This document shows, piece by piece, positions 23,681 through 31,942 of a stretch of DNA of 37,496 nt. This DNA is from a virus. The notes beneath the pieces were generated by a model, which saw only the letters and a program-made list of their open reading frames with translations, was not told where the DNA came from and did no database searches. Numbering within the stretch: the stretch's first letter is position 1; every line of letters begins with the position of its first letter. The DNA lies in the IMG/VR virus record IMGVR_UViG_3300027763_000120, positions 1-37,496 of that record. One strand, 5' to 3'. A program made the translations under genes and the position numbers.

Positions 23681-24975
23681 GCAGTCAGAAATTTATGTGG
23701 GTTGATCTGCTTACCTTGTTTGGGGTTACCAGTTCTGGCTTTTCTGACCTTATCCATCATGGTATACAGGTGTTGCGCTCCAGCCTTTGTAGAGCCGTTA
23801 CCCAAGTGGGAGACTACATCCGCAGGAACCACAAACTCCCCATCCGCAAGAGCCGCACGTTGGGGTTTAGCCCCTTGGATTACCGCAGGGATTGAGTCCG
23901 ACATCCCGTCTCCTGCACCGCTTAGGAGTTTACCACCCGCAGCGTATTCGTTGGGTAAGGCGGCAATCCCGCCTTGCGCCATGCCCTTGATGTCTTCCGT
24001 AGAACCCCCCGCAGCGGCGGTTGGGAAATAGTTATATTCCTTGCTGCCCAGTAACCGGCGTTCTTCCTCAGTTGGGAAGCTAGTCTTGGGGGTATACCGA
24101 GCGGTAAAGGGTTTGGTTACTACGGGGGCGGGAGCCGTGGTAGCAGGTTTTGGGGAAAACCGATCCGCTAAAGTTAAAGCCCCTGCTCCTAACCCAAACA
24201 GCCCCGCCTTGTTCATCTTCCCATAGAGTTCTTTAGTAGCATCCACCGGGGCGTCTCCGAACTTACCAAGACCCGCTTGGAGATTAGACAGGCTAGATGG
24301 GCCGGGGGCGTTATTAGCCGCGCCTTCCCGTGCGGCTTGAGCCGTAGCCTGAGATTCCCGTGTAAATTGGTCTAAAGTTTGTTTTTTAGCTACGTCTGCT
24401 ACTTGTTCCGGGCTTTGCCCAAAAGTGCTTGCGCTTGGGTTCCCAAAGATGTCGGTTGGGTTTGCTGCTTGCCTAGCCCGTTCTTCGGCAAGAGATTTTT
24501 CGTAGGCGGTGTTTTCCATCCCACTAACTTTAGCTTGTGCTTCAGCAAAGGTTTTATCATATGCCGTTTGCCCTAGTTGGTTGGCTGCATCCGCACTAGC
24601 CTCCAACCCTTTAGTGTTAACCTCTGCGCCCATTCCCTTCAGACCCTCAGTGGCGTTTCCTATCCCATACATTATCAGGCCGCTAGCGACACCTTTTTTG
24701 AAGTCGTTGGTAGTTGCAGCAGTGGTAAGACCCCCTGCAATAGCCGCCCCCGGTGCCCCCATCCCCATCCCATAAGCAGCAGCCGAAACTACCGAGGGCA
24801 GAAGCCGTTCCAGAATTCCCGCTTCAACCAGACCTGTGCTGGGGTTAATGGTCAGGGAGCCACCGTGGGACATGGCGAGTTTCTGTAGACCCTGCACTTC
24901 ACCGGGGGTCATATGAACAAGTTGGGTGTCGTTGTTACGACCGAGAGAAGCGATGCCTTGGGCTAGTTGTTGCAT
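23677..24975 (-). CDS. internal virion protein with conserved DGEFVVPADVVSHLG C-terminal module (432 aa)
   Basis: The N terminus has a hydrophobic Gly/Ala stretch (residues ~60-110, SAAAYGMGMGAPGAAIAGGL). The middle is Ala/Glu/Gln-rich and helical (~130-230). The C terminus carries a strongly conserved phage module: GGKLLSGAGDGMSDSIPA, then ALADGEFVVPADVVSHLGNG, then AGAQHLYTMMDKVRKARTG. I know this module from virion proteins of marine and freshwater podoviruses and related phages. It starts a set of genes (432-aa protein, methyltransferase, DDxxD protein, Gln-rich protein) linked by 4-8 base overlaps. An ejection or internal core role is inferred. Confidence 0.8.
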   Translation of the reverse strand: MQQLAQGIASLGRNNDTQLVHMTPGEVQGLQKLAMSHGGSLTINPSTGLVEAGILERLLPSVVSAAAYGMGMGAPGAAIAGGLTTAATTNDFKKGVASGLIMYGIGNATEGLKGMGAEVNTKGLEASADAANQLGQTAYDKTFAEAQAKVSGMENTAYEKSLAEERARQAANPTDIFGNPSASTFGQSPEQVADVAKKQTLDQFTRESQATAQAAREGAANNAPGPSSLSNLQAGLGKFGDAPVDATKELYGKMNKAGLFGLGAGALTLADRFSPKPATTAPAPVVTKPFTARYTPKTSFPTEEERRLLGSKEYNYFPTAAAGGSTEDIKGMAQGGIAALPNEYAAGGKLLSGAGDGMSDSIPAVIQGAKPQRAALADGEFVVPADVVSHLGNGSTKAGAQHLYTMMDKVRKARTGNPKQGKQINPHKFLTA

Positions 24976-24983
24976 AGTATTCC

Positions 24984-25343
24984 TTATGTAGCTTCGCCGC
25001 CGCTGGCGGTTATGGTTAGACCTGTGGTCGTGCTTTTAACGCTGATGAACGTCCCGGCAACTAATACCTGTAACCCGCGCCACGACAGAGTGGTGTTTGC
25101 AGCAATGGTATACCCCGAATACAACGCGTTTGCTGTCCCCGCCGAACCGCCCGAAGCAACCAGAGAGATGAATACCGTTAACGCCCCCGCAGTTGTATTA
25201 CAAACATCTATGCTTTTCAATAACGTGCGCGTTCCTAAAGGGCTGGTAGTAGTGGCTATCGGAGTAGTATATAGCGTAACAAAAGAGCCGGTAACTGCGG
25301 TTGCCGGTATAAGCACATTTGCTGTTATATTCTGAAAAGCCAT
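24984..25343 (-). CDS. small beta-rich virion protein (119 aa)
   Basis: A Thr/Ala/Gly-rich, apparently all-beta protein (MAFQNITANVLIPATAVTGS at the start, SGGEAT at the end) with the SWRGLQVLVAGTFISV pattern typical of small phage tail or decoration proteins. ATG 25343 overlaps the preceding TGA. It probably binds the tail or capsid surface; no firm family. Confidence 0.7.
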   Translation of the reverse strand: MAFQNITANVLIPATAVTGSFVTLYTTPIATTTSPLGTRTLLKSIDVCNTTAGALTVFISLVASGGSAGTANALYSGYTIAANTTLSWRGLQVLVAGTFISVKSTTTGLTITASGGEAT

Positions 25344-25528
25344 CAGTCATCCCCCATCCATTGCAGGGTAGTTAACCCATTGACTGCTTGGATAATTTGG
25401 GCATTATTGCTGTCTAGCTGGTTAAAGTATATCCGCAGCGTGTTTAAAAGCTGGTCTTGATACCGTTGTTCGTATTCCAACGGCCCTACTGGGAGACTTG
25501 GAGCTACGGCGGGGAATATATTTTCCAC
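25343..25528 (-). CDS. small tail-associated protein (61 aa)
   Basis: A 61-residue Pro-rich N terminus (IFPAVAPSLPVGPLEYEQRY) followed by a helix (NTLRIYFNQLDSNNAQIIQA). The pattern YxxQxxNxLRLYFNQLD is one I have seen in short phage proteins beside tail proteins. It overlaps the genes on both sides by one to three bases, which argues for a real, co-translated gene. Function unknown. Confidence 0.7.
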   Translation of the reverse strand: MENIFPAVAPSLPVGPLEYEQRYQDQLLNTLRIYFNQLDSNNAQIIQAVNGLTTLQWMGDD

Positions 25529-27963
25529 TACCTTCTCCCATCAGGTCTGACATCAATTCTGGTAGCACCCAACTGCCACGCCACACCAAGGTCTGTAGAC
25601 TCAATCTTAAACGCCATCTGCCGCCCACGTATGCGCGTGTAAACCTGCCCAGTGAAAAGCTGAACAACGTAGTTATGGTTTAGCGGGGAGGAGTAGTTGT
25701 TACCACTGATAACCGCAGGAGCATCGCCAACACCGTAGTTCGTGCCTGAGTTCTGACGCGGGCGCACAGACAGATTGACTTGTGGTGCAGCCACCGTAGA
25801 GCCGTCAAACGTAAGGTCAGGCAGCATCCGCGATACAAAACCAAAGTTATGCCCATCTCCGATATCAAAGTCGGAAGTCTGGACGTAAGCGTTAATAGCC
25901 GCAGGGGTTACGTTTGAGTAATCATCTGTGCCGTTCTCGTGGAACATGACTTGGTTCGGCGTTAGGAAAGTTACCGCTGAGTATTGAACGTGCGTTGCCG
26001 CAGTCGTAGCTGTTTCAGTAACCGGATTAACCGCCCCACGGGTACACCCCGTTAGCGTATTACCGTCAGCACTGTCGTGCCCCGTATAGCTTATATACTC
26101 AGAGTCAATAACCAACGTGCCTGAATTGGGATAGGAATACCCGTTAATCAAAGTCAATGATGTAGCGGTTACCGAAGTTATAGCTACTGCTAAGAACGAA
26201 TTCTGCACACTCTGTGCGCCCATCGGAAACTGACGAAGCGGAGAATCCAGCCATGCCGTGCGATTCATGGTTCCGTAATACCAAATCTTTTCCATATGGT
26301 TGTAGATTACATAGCGATTATTCACAAGGCTATTGGCAGACGGATAGAACCACCATACTTCGCTGTATCTCTCATTAGTGCCAGAAACAATCTGATAGGC
26401 TTGGGATTGGTTAATGTCGTTAAAGACGTATTGCCAAACAGTGCAGTTAAGCGTATCAACACGACCCGTGTAAACATAGAACTTATCCACACCCATCCAG
26501 AACGTCTGGTTATTAACCGAAGCTATAGCGTTAGGCGATATGATGGAAGTGTTGTCCATCAGCAGGTTGAAGCCCCAGACATAGGGTGGCCCCAGATACT
26601 GCATGGTGAACAACGCAGCATCCGTCCAGATCAGTATCTCCTGCCTTGCAGTTCTTGAGGTGACAATCGTAGAACCACCGGCAAGCTTGTATTCACCGGA
26701 TTGGTTAGTTGCAGCAGGAACCCATGTATATGCATCTTCTTGGTCAGACCAACGGACAATCATCGGGTCAAACGTCGTAGCGGGGTCGCCGGGAGTATAG
26801 GGGTTTGATCCAAAAGCTATGGCAAATCGCTGAACATCTGAGGCTATAACCGACAAAGTAGTTGTTGGGACATACGGGCCGTTTGTCGCATTAGCGGCAG
26901 TAGCCAAGCTTGTCAGCGTCACCCCCCGTGCGTATGTGGATGTATCTACATCCCAGTAGTAAATAGCACCACCACGCGGAGCAAAGATTAAGTCTTCACC
27001 AAAAGTATCCGAAGACCATAACCGAATTTGCGTCCCAATAGAGTTAGCACTAGCAGAAGCTGCGCCCCACGCATAGGCAGAAGTGCCTGAAGTCTCACTG
27101 GAGTATTGCCGAACAGTTACCCCAGACACATGGATAGTTGCCATGCTTTCGTCGGTAGCTCTAGTGCAGCTAGTAAACGTGTTGGTAGAAATACTGGCGT
27201 AAGTAATAATTTCAGAATCAATAACTATAGTTCCAGAACCTGAAAAACCAGACGCATCAGCTACAGTGATAGACGTTGCGATAGCCGTAATAGTTGAAGA
27301 CAGGGTAGAGCTACCCGTCCCAAAGATAACAGCGTTATATGGGCCAGCACCCCAGCCGTTACCAGTGGAGTAAACAGCGTTACCAGCCGGTATTTGAAAG
27401 TTTGCAAAAACAGAAGCACCGCCAGTAAGTGCCACTGTAGACGTAGCAGCAGTCGAACTAATAATGGTAAATGTGTTGCCTGTTGGCGTTGAGATAATTT
27501 CAAACTCACCGTTGAGCGTCAAACCACCACCCGCTACTGCTCCTGAGAACGTGACCCAACTGCCGGGAGATACACCGTGCGCTGAGATAGTAACTAAAAC
27601 AAGTTTGGAACCGGAAGTCGTGGCAAATGGGCCAGACCCACCAACAGTTACAGGAGACCCCGGAGCCAAAGGGGTAACGTCGTGATATAACCCGCCGTTT
27701 TCAACGTAGAATTTTTGGTTAGTGCCAACCGCGTTCAGGTTACTGTAGTTAAGCGTAACCCAGTTGGTCATGTTCCTAGTTACACCGTTGTAGGTATTAA
27801 CCACCCCACCAGTTGATGTAGCCAAGTTAGTCCAGCCGCCAATCTTCTCAGGCTGACCGGAACGGAACCTGATCTTTTCAGATTCAAACCAACCGCCTTC
27901 ATTGGCGTAGGTAGTGCTTTCCCGGTTGATGCCCGGTCTTAATACAAGTTTTTGTAGTGGCAT
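25528..27963 (-). CDS. large tail/stabilisation structural protein (811 aa)
   Basis: The N terminus LRPGINRESTTYANEGGW followed by KIRFRSGQPEKIGGW, and a C terminus with RIRGRQMAFKIES and ATRIDVRPDGRR, define a widespread phage structural family, often annotated as a packaged-DNA stabilisation or tail hub protein. The middle is beta-rich, Trp/Tyr-containing and could form a propeller-like fold. A ~40-residue VIDSE-x-I-x-Y ... CTR module occurs twice (residues ~241-284 and ~611-652). It starts in a TAATG overlap with the M15 gene. Tail location is inferred from family and neighbours. Confidence 0.8.
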   Translation of the reverse strand: MPLQKLVLRPGINRESTTYANEGGWFESEKIRFRSGQPEKIGGWTNLATSTGGVVNTYNGVTRNMTNWVTLNYSNLNAVGTNQKFYVENGGLYHDVTPLAPGSPVTVGGSGPFATTSGSKLVLVTISAHGVSPGSWVTFSGAVAGGGLTLNGEFEIISTPTGNTFTIISSTAATSTVALTGGASVFANFQIPAGNAVYSTGNGWGAGPYNAVIFGTGSSTLSSTITAIATSITVADASGFSGSGTIVIDSEIITYASISTNTFTSCTRATDESMATIHVSGVTVRQYSSETSGTSAYAWGAASASANSIGTQIRLWSSDTFGEDLIFAPRGGAIYYWDVDTSTYARGVTLTSLATAANATNGPYVPTTTLSVIASDVQRFAIAFGSNPYTPGDPATTFDPMIVRWSDQEDAYTWVPAATNQSGEYKLAGGSTIVTSRTARQEILIWTDAALFTMQYLGPPYVWGFNLLMDNTSIISPNAIASVNNQTFWMGVDKFYVYTGRVDTLNCTVWQYVFNDINQSQAYQIVSGTNERYSEVWWFYPSANSLVNNRYVIYNHMEKIWYYGTMNRTAWLDSPLRQFPMGAQSVQNSFLAVAITSVTATSLTLINGYSYPNSGTLVIDSEYISYTGHDSADGNTLTGCTRGAVNPVTETATTAATHVQYSAVTFLTPNQVMFHENGTDDYSNVTPAAINAYVQTSDFDIGDGHNFGFVSRMLPDLTFDGSTVAAPQVNLSVRPRQNSGTNYGVGDAPAVISGNNYSSPLNHNYVVQLFTGQVYTRIRGRQMAFKIESTDLGVAWQLGATRIDVRPDGRR

Positions 27964-28346
27964 TATGGTATGAAAAACCTATGTCCAGAACGCGGTGGAA
28001 CACACTGGATATGGCACCAAGTCGGCGTAGCCACATCATCCTCTAGCCAAAGACCTATGCCCTCTAGTATCTGAACATTATTGCGACAGAACTTATCCAA
28101 CTCTCCGTCGTTGTCTTCAATGTCTACTGCGTGACCCGTCATGTGTTTTGAATGCGGAGCGCCACCAGCATGGTTGTTTACCGCCGAAGGACGCCAACCT
28201 GACCGTAGCCCCCGGTCTACCCCAAAAGCAGCGATTAGCTGGTTAGCCTTCTCACAGATAATAGCAGCATTCGTCTTGATATCTTCGGTCAACTCCATCT
28301 CATGACCTTTCAGATGCTGGCCTAGATACTGGGCTACGGTAATCAT
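27963..28346 (-). CDS. M15-family peptidase, probable endolysin
   Basis: A 127-residue zinc peptidase of the M15 (D,D- or L,D-carboxypeptidase/endopeptidase) type. SGWRP at 49-53 is followed by the SxHxxGxAxD metal motif S66-K-H68-M-T-G-H-A-V-D75, and the third zinc ligand is H112 in TWCHIQ. The length matches single-domain phage endolysins. There is no signal peptide, so export depends on the holin. It is the last gene of the lysis cassette, overlapping the secreted Cys-rich protein by 4 bases. It would cleave stem peptides of peptidoglycan. Confidence 0.9.
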   Translation of the reverse strand: MITVAQYLGQHLKGHEMELTEDIKTNAAIICEKANQLIAAFGVDRGLRSGWRPSAVNNHAGGAPHSKHMTGHAVDIEDNDGELDKFCRNNVQILEGIGLWLEDDVATPTWCHIQCVPPRSGHRFFIP

Positions 28347-28873
28347 TTTGTAGGGAAGTTACCGCCAACAGGGTTTAAAACCCCAACGGCAGCGGCAGTG
28401 AAAGAAGTCGCCCCAACAGGCACATGGTCACCCGTCCAAGGACTTTCATTGATCGGGCCATAACAAGAAGCCAGCCTGACATCGTTGACCTTCTTGGCTA
28501 TCAGGTCACAAGGGAAAGACCACATATTGCTCATCCCAGAGGTATCCGTAGTGGTGAACTGCCGAACCACCATAGGTTGAACATCCCAAGAGGGAGCTTG
28601 TGGATAGCTGGTCAGCGTTGAAAACAGGCTCCAGACCTTTCCTTTAGGTGCTTTGCACTTGCCACCCATCAGGTTCAAATCAGCTATGGCGGGGCCAACC
28701 AACACAGGGCATACCGCCACACCCTCTTGGAAAGTTTTGCCGTTGACCACGATAGTCTTACCGGTAGGTGTAGCACCAGAAGCCGCACACAGAGCATAGC
28801 GCCCCTTGCAGATAGCCAAGTCAACAGCGTTAGCAGAACCTACCAGCAGCACAAACAGGATAAAAACTTTCAT
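28343..28873 (-). CDS. secreted six-cysteine protein of the lysis region (176 aa)
   Basis: A clear Sec signal peptide (MKVFILFVLLVGSANA, cleavage after residue 16) and six cysteines in the mature part (22, 29, 55, 73, 122, 137), suggesting three disulfides in the periplasm. Phrases such as ICKGRYALCAASGATPTGK and CKAPKGKVWSLF occur in hypothetical proteins of phages and prophages of Betaproteobacteria as far as I recall. It lacks a lipobox, so it is not an o-spanin. It overlaps holin and endolysin genes by 4 bases each. It may alter the envelope during lysis or exclude superinfecting phage; this is speculation. Confidence 0.75.
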   Translation of the reverse strand: MKVFILFVLLVGSANAVDLAICKGRYALCAASGATPTGKTIVVNGKTFQEGVAVCPVLVGPAIADLNLMGGKCKAPKGKVWSLFSTLTSYPQAPSWDVQPMVVRQFTTTDTSGMSNMWSFPCDLIAKKVNDVRLASCYGPINESPWTGDHVPVGATSFTAAAVGVLNPVGGNFPTK

Positions 28874-29304
28874 CTGTGTCCTTCCACGTTTTTAACTTTT
28901 TCCACCGTTCTGGCGGCGGCTAGACCCAACATGCCCAGCAAGACTTGCATCGTTATCGTCGTGTCTATTACCGGGAAAGCCCCGGTGTAGTGGAACCAAA
29001 CTTGTGCAGCAAACCGCGCTAACGGCTCAATGATGGATACGTAAGCAAGACCGCAACCACAAGTCCAGCCAATAAATGGCCTCCACCCAGCCACGAACCA
29101 GTTAGCACTCTTAGCTTCTTCTAGATTGACCTGCACTTGCAACTTTGCCAAATCAGTTTCAGCAGCAAGCTGTGCAAGGTCGCCGTTCTGCTGCATCTTC
29201 AGCAGTTCAAGTTGTGCGGCAGCCTTCTTCTCCGGGTCAGGAAAGAAACGCTCAATCAAAGACTGAGCAGCAGAGAACAGACCTGATATGACCAGCGGGT
29301 TCAT
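28870..29304 (-). CDS. three-transmembrane holin
   Basis: A 144-residue protein of the Holin_3TM type found in phages and gene transfer agents. An N-terminal helix and a charged coiled-coil region (PEKKAAAQLELLKMQQ) lead into the signature NWFVAGWRPFIGW at residues ~68-80. Hydrophobic segments follow (~78-95 and ~115-135, with MQVLLGMLGLAAARTVEK at the end). It would permeabilise the inner membrane to release the M15 endolysin. It overlaps both neighbours by 4 bases. Confidence 0.9.
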   Translation of the reverse strand: MNPLVISGLFSAAQSLIERFFPDPEKKAAAQLELLKMQQNGDLAQLAAETDLAKLQVQVNLEEAKSANWFVAGWRPFIGWTCGCGLAYVSIIEPLARFAAQVWFHYTGAFPVIDTTITMQVLLGMLGLAAARTVEKVKNVEGHR

Positions 29305-29537
29305 TTGTCTACCTTGGCCTCTAGCTTCTCAAATATCTTTGCCAACATTGCTTTGATGTCCCGGATATCTTCGCGGTAGTCACTACGCAAAACATATTCT
29401 TTTGGCAAGTCTTCGCGTAGTTTTGCTAAGTCGGCCTTTAGTTCTTTAACCGCAGCCCAAAGCTCACGAGCAAACCAGCCAAGAACGGTGAAACCACCAC
29501 CCAGAAGCGCGTTTATTAGATGTTGGTTTTCCATCAC
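29301..29537 (-). CDS. small membrane-anchored coiled-coil protein of the lysis cassette (78 aa)
   Basis: One N-terminal hydrophobic segment (INALLGGGFTVLGWFARELW, residues ~8-27) followed by a charged coiled coil (VKELKADLAKLREDL and YREDIRDIKAMLAKIFEKLE). This N-in or N-out anchored helical layout, directly before a holin with a 4-base overlap, fits a holin accessory or i-spanin-like protein. No partner o-spanin lipoprotein is visible. The start could be either of the two adjacent ATGs (29537 or 29534). Confidence 0.75.
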   Translation of the reverse strand: MMENQHLINALLGGGFTVLGWFARELWAAVKELKADLAKLREDLPKEYVLRSDYREDIRDIKAMLAKIFEKLEAKVDK

Positions 29538-29544
29538 TTATCCG

Positions 29545-30378
29545 TTATGAAAATGTAATTGAACCTGAACCGGTAAAGTCGTAATAACGAAATCCGCCAG
29601 TTACAGTAACAGTTGGGCTTCCAGTGGTAGCTATTGCCGCAGCAAGAGTGTCTGCGTATCGTATGCAAACCCGACCTGAACCGCCTGACGCAGCCGTTGA
29701 AACATACGCCTGACCAGAGCCACCACCACCCCCGCCAGTGTTTGCTGTTCCGTTAGTACCTATAAGTCCGTTTAAACCGCCAGCACCACCACCTCCAGTA
29801 CCTGCGGCTGCAACAGTTCCACCAGAAGCTGCGCCTCCCGACCCACCGCCAGCATAAGTAACTGAGACACCTGCGGCGTAAAGAGATGCGGTACCATTTC
29901 CTCCAGCACCTGATATTGTGCTGGAAACTGAAGCTGCGCCCGCCGAAGTTGCGCCACCACCACCACCGCCCGCGTCTGACGAAGCCCCGTTACCATTGCC
30001 ACCAGCATTACCTTGTCCAGCAGTACCAGCCCCACCAGTAGCGCCGTTTGGATTGCCACCACCGCCAGAACCACCAACACCACCAGTCGTCTCAGTTATG
30101 GCACTCCCCCCGCCACCACCGCCAATAGAAGTAATGGAAGAAAATGCAGAATTACCACCTACTGACCCACGCACTGAATTTGAAGTCGCCCCCGATCCTC
30201 CGGCACCAACAGTCACCGTTATTGCACCAGAGCTAATTGCAAATGCCGTAGCTGTGCGAAAACCTCCCGCACCACCACCACCGCCTCTGGAGTTACCACC
30301 ACCGCCGCCACCAGCAATGACTAAGTAATCCACTGCCGTTGGGGGGAAGAAAACGGCACCACCCACCAGCATATGCAT
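29545..30378 (-). CDS. glycine-rich tail adhesin, third copy of the module (277 aa)
   Basis: After MHMLVGGAVFFPPTAVDYLV the protein is a Gly-rich domain (poly-Gly runs, GAGGFRTAT, ITVTVGAGGSG, FSSITSIGGGGGG, VTYAGGGSGG, GGSGRVCIRY) and ends in a short beta segment (GFRYYDFTGSGSITFS). The same order of motifs appears twice in the 516-residue protein at 31936-33486. Such Gly-rich domains probably fold as packed polyglycine-II helices at fibre tips, as known for phage S16 gp38-type adhesins. The frame extends to an ATG at 30420 overlapping the previous gene; ATG 30378 leaves an 11-base spacer and is preferred, but the start is uncertain. Confidence 0.75.
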   Translation of the reverse strand: MHMLVGGAVFFPPTAVDYLVIAGGGGGGNSRGGGGGAGGFRTATAFAISSGAITVTVGAGGSGATSNSVRGSVGGNSAFSSITSIGGGGGGSAITETTGGVGGSGGGGNPNGATGGAGTAGQGNAGGNGNGASSDAGGGGGGATSAGAASVSSTISGAGGNGTASLYAAGVSVTYAGGGSGGAASGGTVAAAGTGGGGAGGLNGLIGTNGTANTGGGGGGSGQAYVSTAASGGSGRVCIRYADTLAAAIATTGSPTVTVTGGFRYYDFTGSGSITFS

Positions 30379-30389
30379 GATACCGCTCA

Positions 30390-31352
30390 CTAGCTTACCC
30401 CAGCACCAGAAACAAACCACGTATCGGTAGCCACCTTAAGGCACGTTGCCACACCTTTGGTAGCCACAGTCCGGTTACCAGTATTAGATGTTCCGGCTTG
30501 ATACACCGTTAAAGATGTGGTGACGATAGTGATTGAGGTTGTGCCGTTGTTTACGATAGTAAATGCAGTCCCAATTGGGAAGGCTACCGAAGCATTGGTT
30601 GGGATGGTAACACTCTGTGCGCCTGAGTTAGTGCTGTAGATGTGCTTACCGCTGTCGATCAGGACAAGCGTGTAGTTGCTGGATTGTGCATTCTGCGGGA
30701 TAGCCAGATAGCCGATAGCAAAGGCCGTAGTGCCATCAGATATGGTTGAGCCACTAGCTGCTACAACAGTGCCAGTAAAAGTTGTTAGCGCGGTAGAAGC
30801 CCAGTTAGTCCCGTTAGAGGTAAGCAAATTACCAGAGGTGCTAGGGGCAATTGGAGTAAACCCAGTGCCAGCACTATTACCTGCATAGACTGCGTAAGCA
30901 GTAGTAGATGTAGACCCCGTGCCACCGGAAGCAACCGGCAGGGCAGCGCCAAGAGTCAGCGAAGCGAAATAGTTCTGGGCAGTAAGAACGTCTGTGCCGT
31001 TACATACAAGAATCATCTTTGCGCCAGCAGGGACGGACACACCCGTGGTTACTTTGACGGTTATGGCGGATGAAGTGTTGTTGAAGACGAAATACAGTTT
31101 CTCATTGGTGGGCACAACCAAGTTACCGCCACCCGTTCCATTCAACTGTAGGGTCATATTCCTAGCTACACCAGACGCCCCGTTAGGGATAGTGATGGTG
31201 TCCGTCCCACCCGTGCAGGAGTAGATTTCATACCCGGAGATTGCCTGATCTATCAGGGTTCCCAGATTGGTATTGGTCGTGGTTCCCCACGTTCCAGTCT
31301 GTTCGCCAGAACCAATCAGTTCGATGCCAAGGTTGCTGTATGTTGAGGCCAT
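30390..31352 (-). CDS. tail fibre protein (320 aa)
   Basis: Opens with YSNLGIELIGSGEQTGTWGT, a widespread N-terminal signature of phage tail fibre proteins, followed by TTTNTNLGTLIDQAI. The rest is beta-rich and Thr/Ser/Gly-rich, with ALPVASGGTGSTS, an SGGTG turn common in fibre shafts, and a hydrophobic C terminus LKVATDTWFVSGAGVS. It is followed by the Gly-rich adhesin, as fibre and adhesin pairs often are. Receptor unknown. Confidence 0.85.
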   Translation of the reverse strand: MASTYSNLGIELIGSGEQTGTWGTTTNTNLGTLIDQAISGYEIYSCTGGTDTITIPNGASGVARNMTLQLNGTGGGNLVVPTNEKLYFVFNNTSSAITVKVTTGVSVPAGAKMILVCNGTDVLTAQNYFASLTLGAALPVASGGTGSTSTTAYAVYAGNSAGTGFTPIAPSTSGNLLTSNGTNWASTALTTFTGTVVAASGSTISDGTTAFAIGYLAIPQNAQSSNYTLVLIDSGKHIYSTNSGAQSVTIPTNASVAFPIGTAFTIVNNGTTSITIVTTSLTVYQAGTSNTGNRTVATKGVATCLKVATDTWFVSGAGVS

Positions 31353-31354
31353 GT

Positions 31355-31711
31355 TTAAACGCTCTCAATCCAATTTAAGGTTGCTTCGTCCCACACATAC
31401 CGTTTCCCATCCGTAGGCATAGGAACAGGCGCTTCCCACTGGCAGGTTTGCTCATTCAGAACCCAAGACGGAAACGGTTGCGAAGCGATAAACGCATCAC
31501 GCATCGCGTCAAAGGTGTAGCCAATCCCGGCGTAGTTCTTACGCATCTTGCCGTTGTAGCTGGTTTGCTTCCACTCGCCACCAAGTATCCGTTCACAGAA
31601 CGCAGTGCCGATATGCTCTAGTTCAACACCTTCAGCATTAGCTGTGTCAGCGTTACCAACGACAATAACCTGAGTAACTACGCCGTTTTCTACTTTAGCA
31701 AAATGTGCCAT
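31355..31711 (-). CDS. conserved tail-fibre-associated protein (118 aa)
   Basis: Recognisable phage family: MAHFAKVENGVVTQVIVV at the start, then WKQTSYNGKMRKNYAGIGY, then SWVLNEQTCQWEAPVPMP and a YVWDE-x-x-LNWIE end. I know this family from cyanophages and other environmental phages, where it lies among tail fibre genes. Biochemical role unknown. It ends 2 bases before the fibre gene and directly follows the 76-residue gene. Confidence 0.8.
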   Translation of the reverse strand: MAHFAKVENGVVTQVIVVGNADTANAEGVELEHIGTAFCERILGGEWKQTSYNGKMRKNYAGIGYTFDAMRDAFIASQPFPSWVLNEQTCQWEAPVPMPTDGKRYVWDEATLNWIESV

Positions 31712-31942
31712 TTACTTCTCCTGTCCTGTGTATTCTTTAATCTGTGCCGGTGACCAGACGGTAGGAATGGAATCCTCAAACACTTTTATCTTGTCCATCG
31801 TAGCCTGTATCTCATCCCAAGTTGGTTTCTCCCGGTAGTCTTCCCACTTGGTAATTACGTTGTTGCTAATCTCCCACCGCGCATTAGGCCGCAGCAGTTG
31901 CATGGCGGTATCAACGCCGTATAGTTGATAAATTTTTACCAT
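31712..31942 (-). CDS. small conserved tail-region protein (76 aa)
   Basis: Contains MQLLRPNARWEI, then ITKWEDYREKPTWDEIQATM, a pattern seen in short phage proteins near tail fibre genes, including some called XkdW-like. Helical C terminus. It overlaps the 516-residue Gly-rich gene by 7 bases and abuts the next gene. It could be an assembly helper for the fibres; this is not shown by the sequence. Confidence 0.7.
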   Translation of the reverse strand: MVKIYQLYGVDTAMQLLRPNARWEISNNVITKWEDYREKPTWDEIQATMDKIKVFEDSIPTVWSPAQIKEYTGQEK

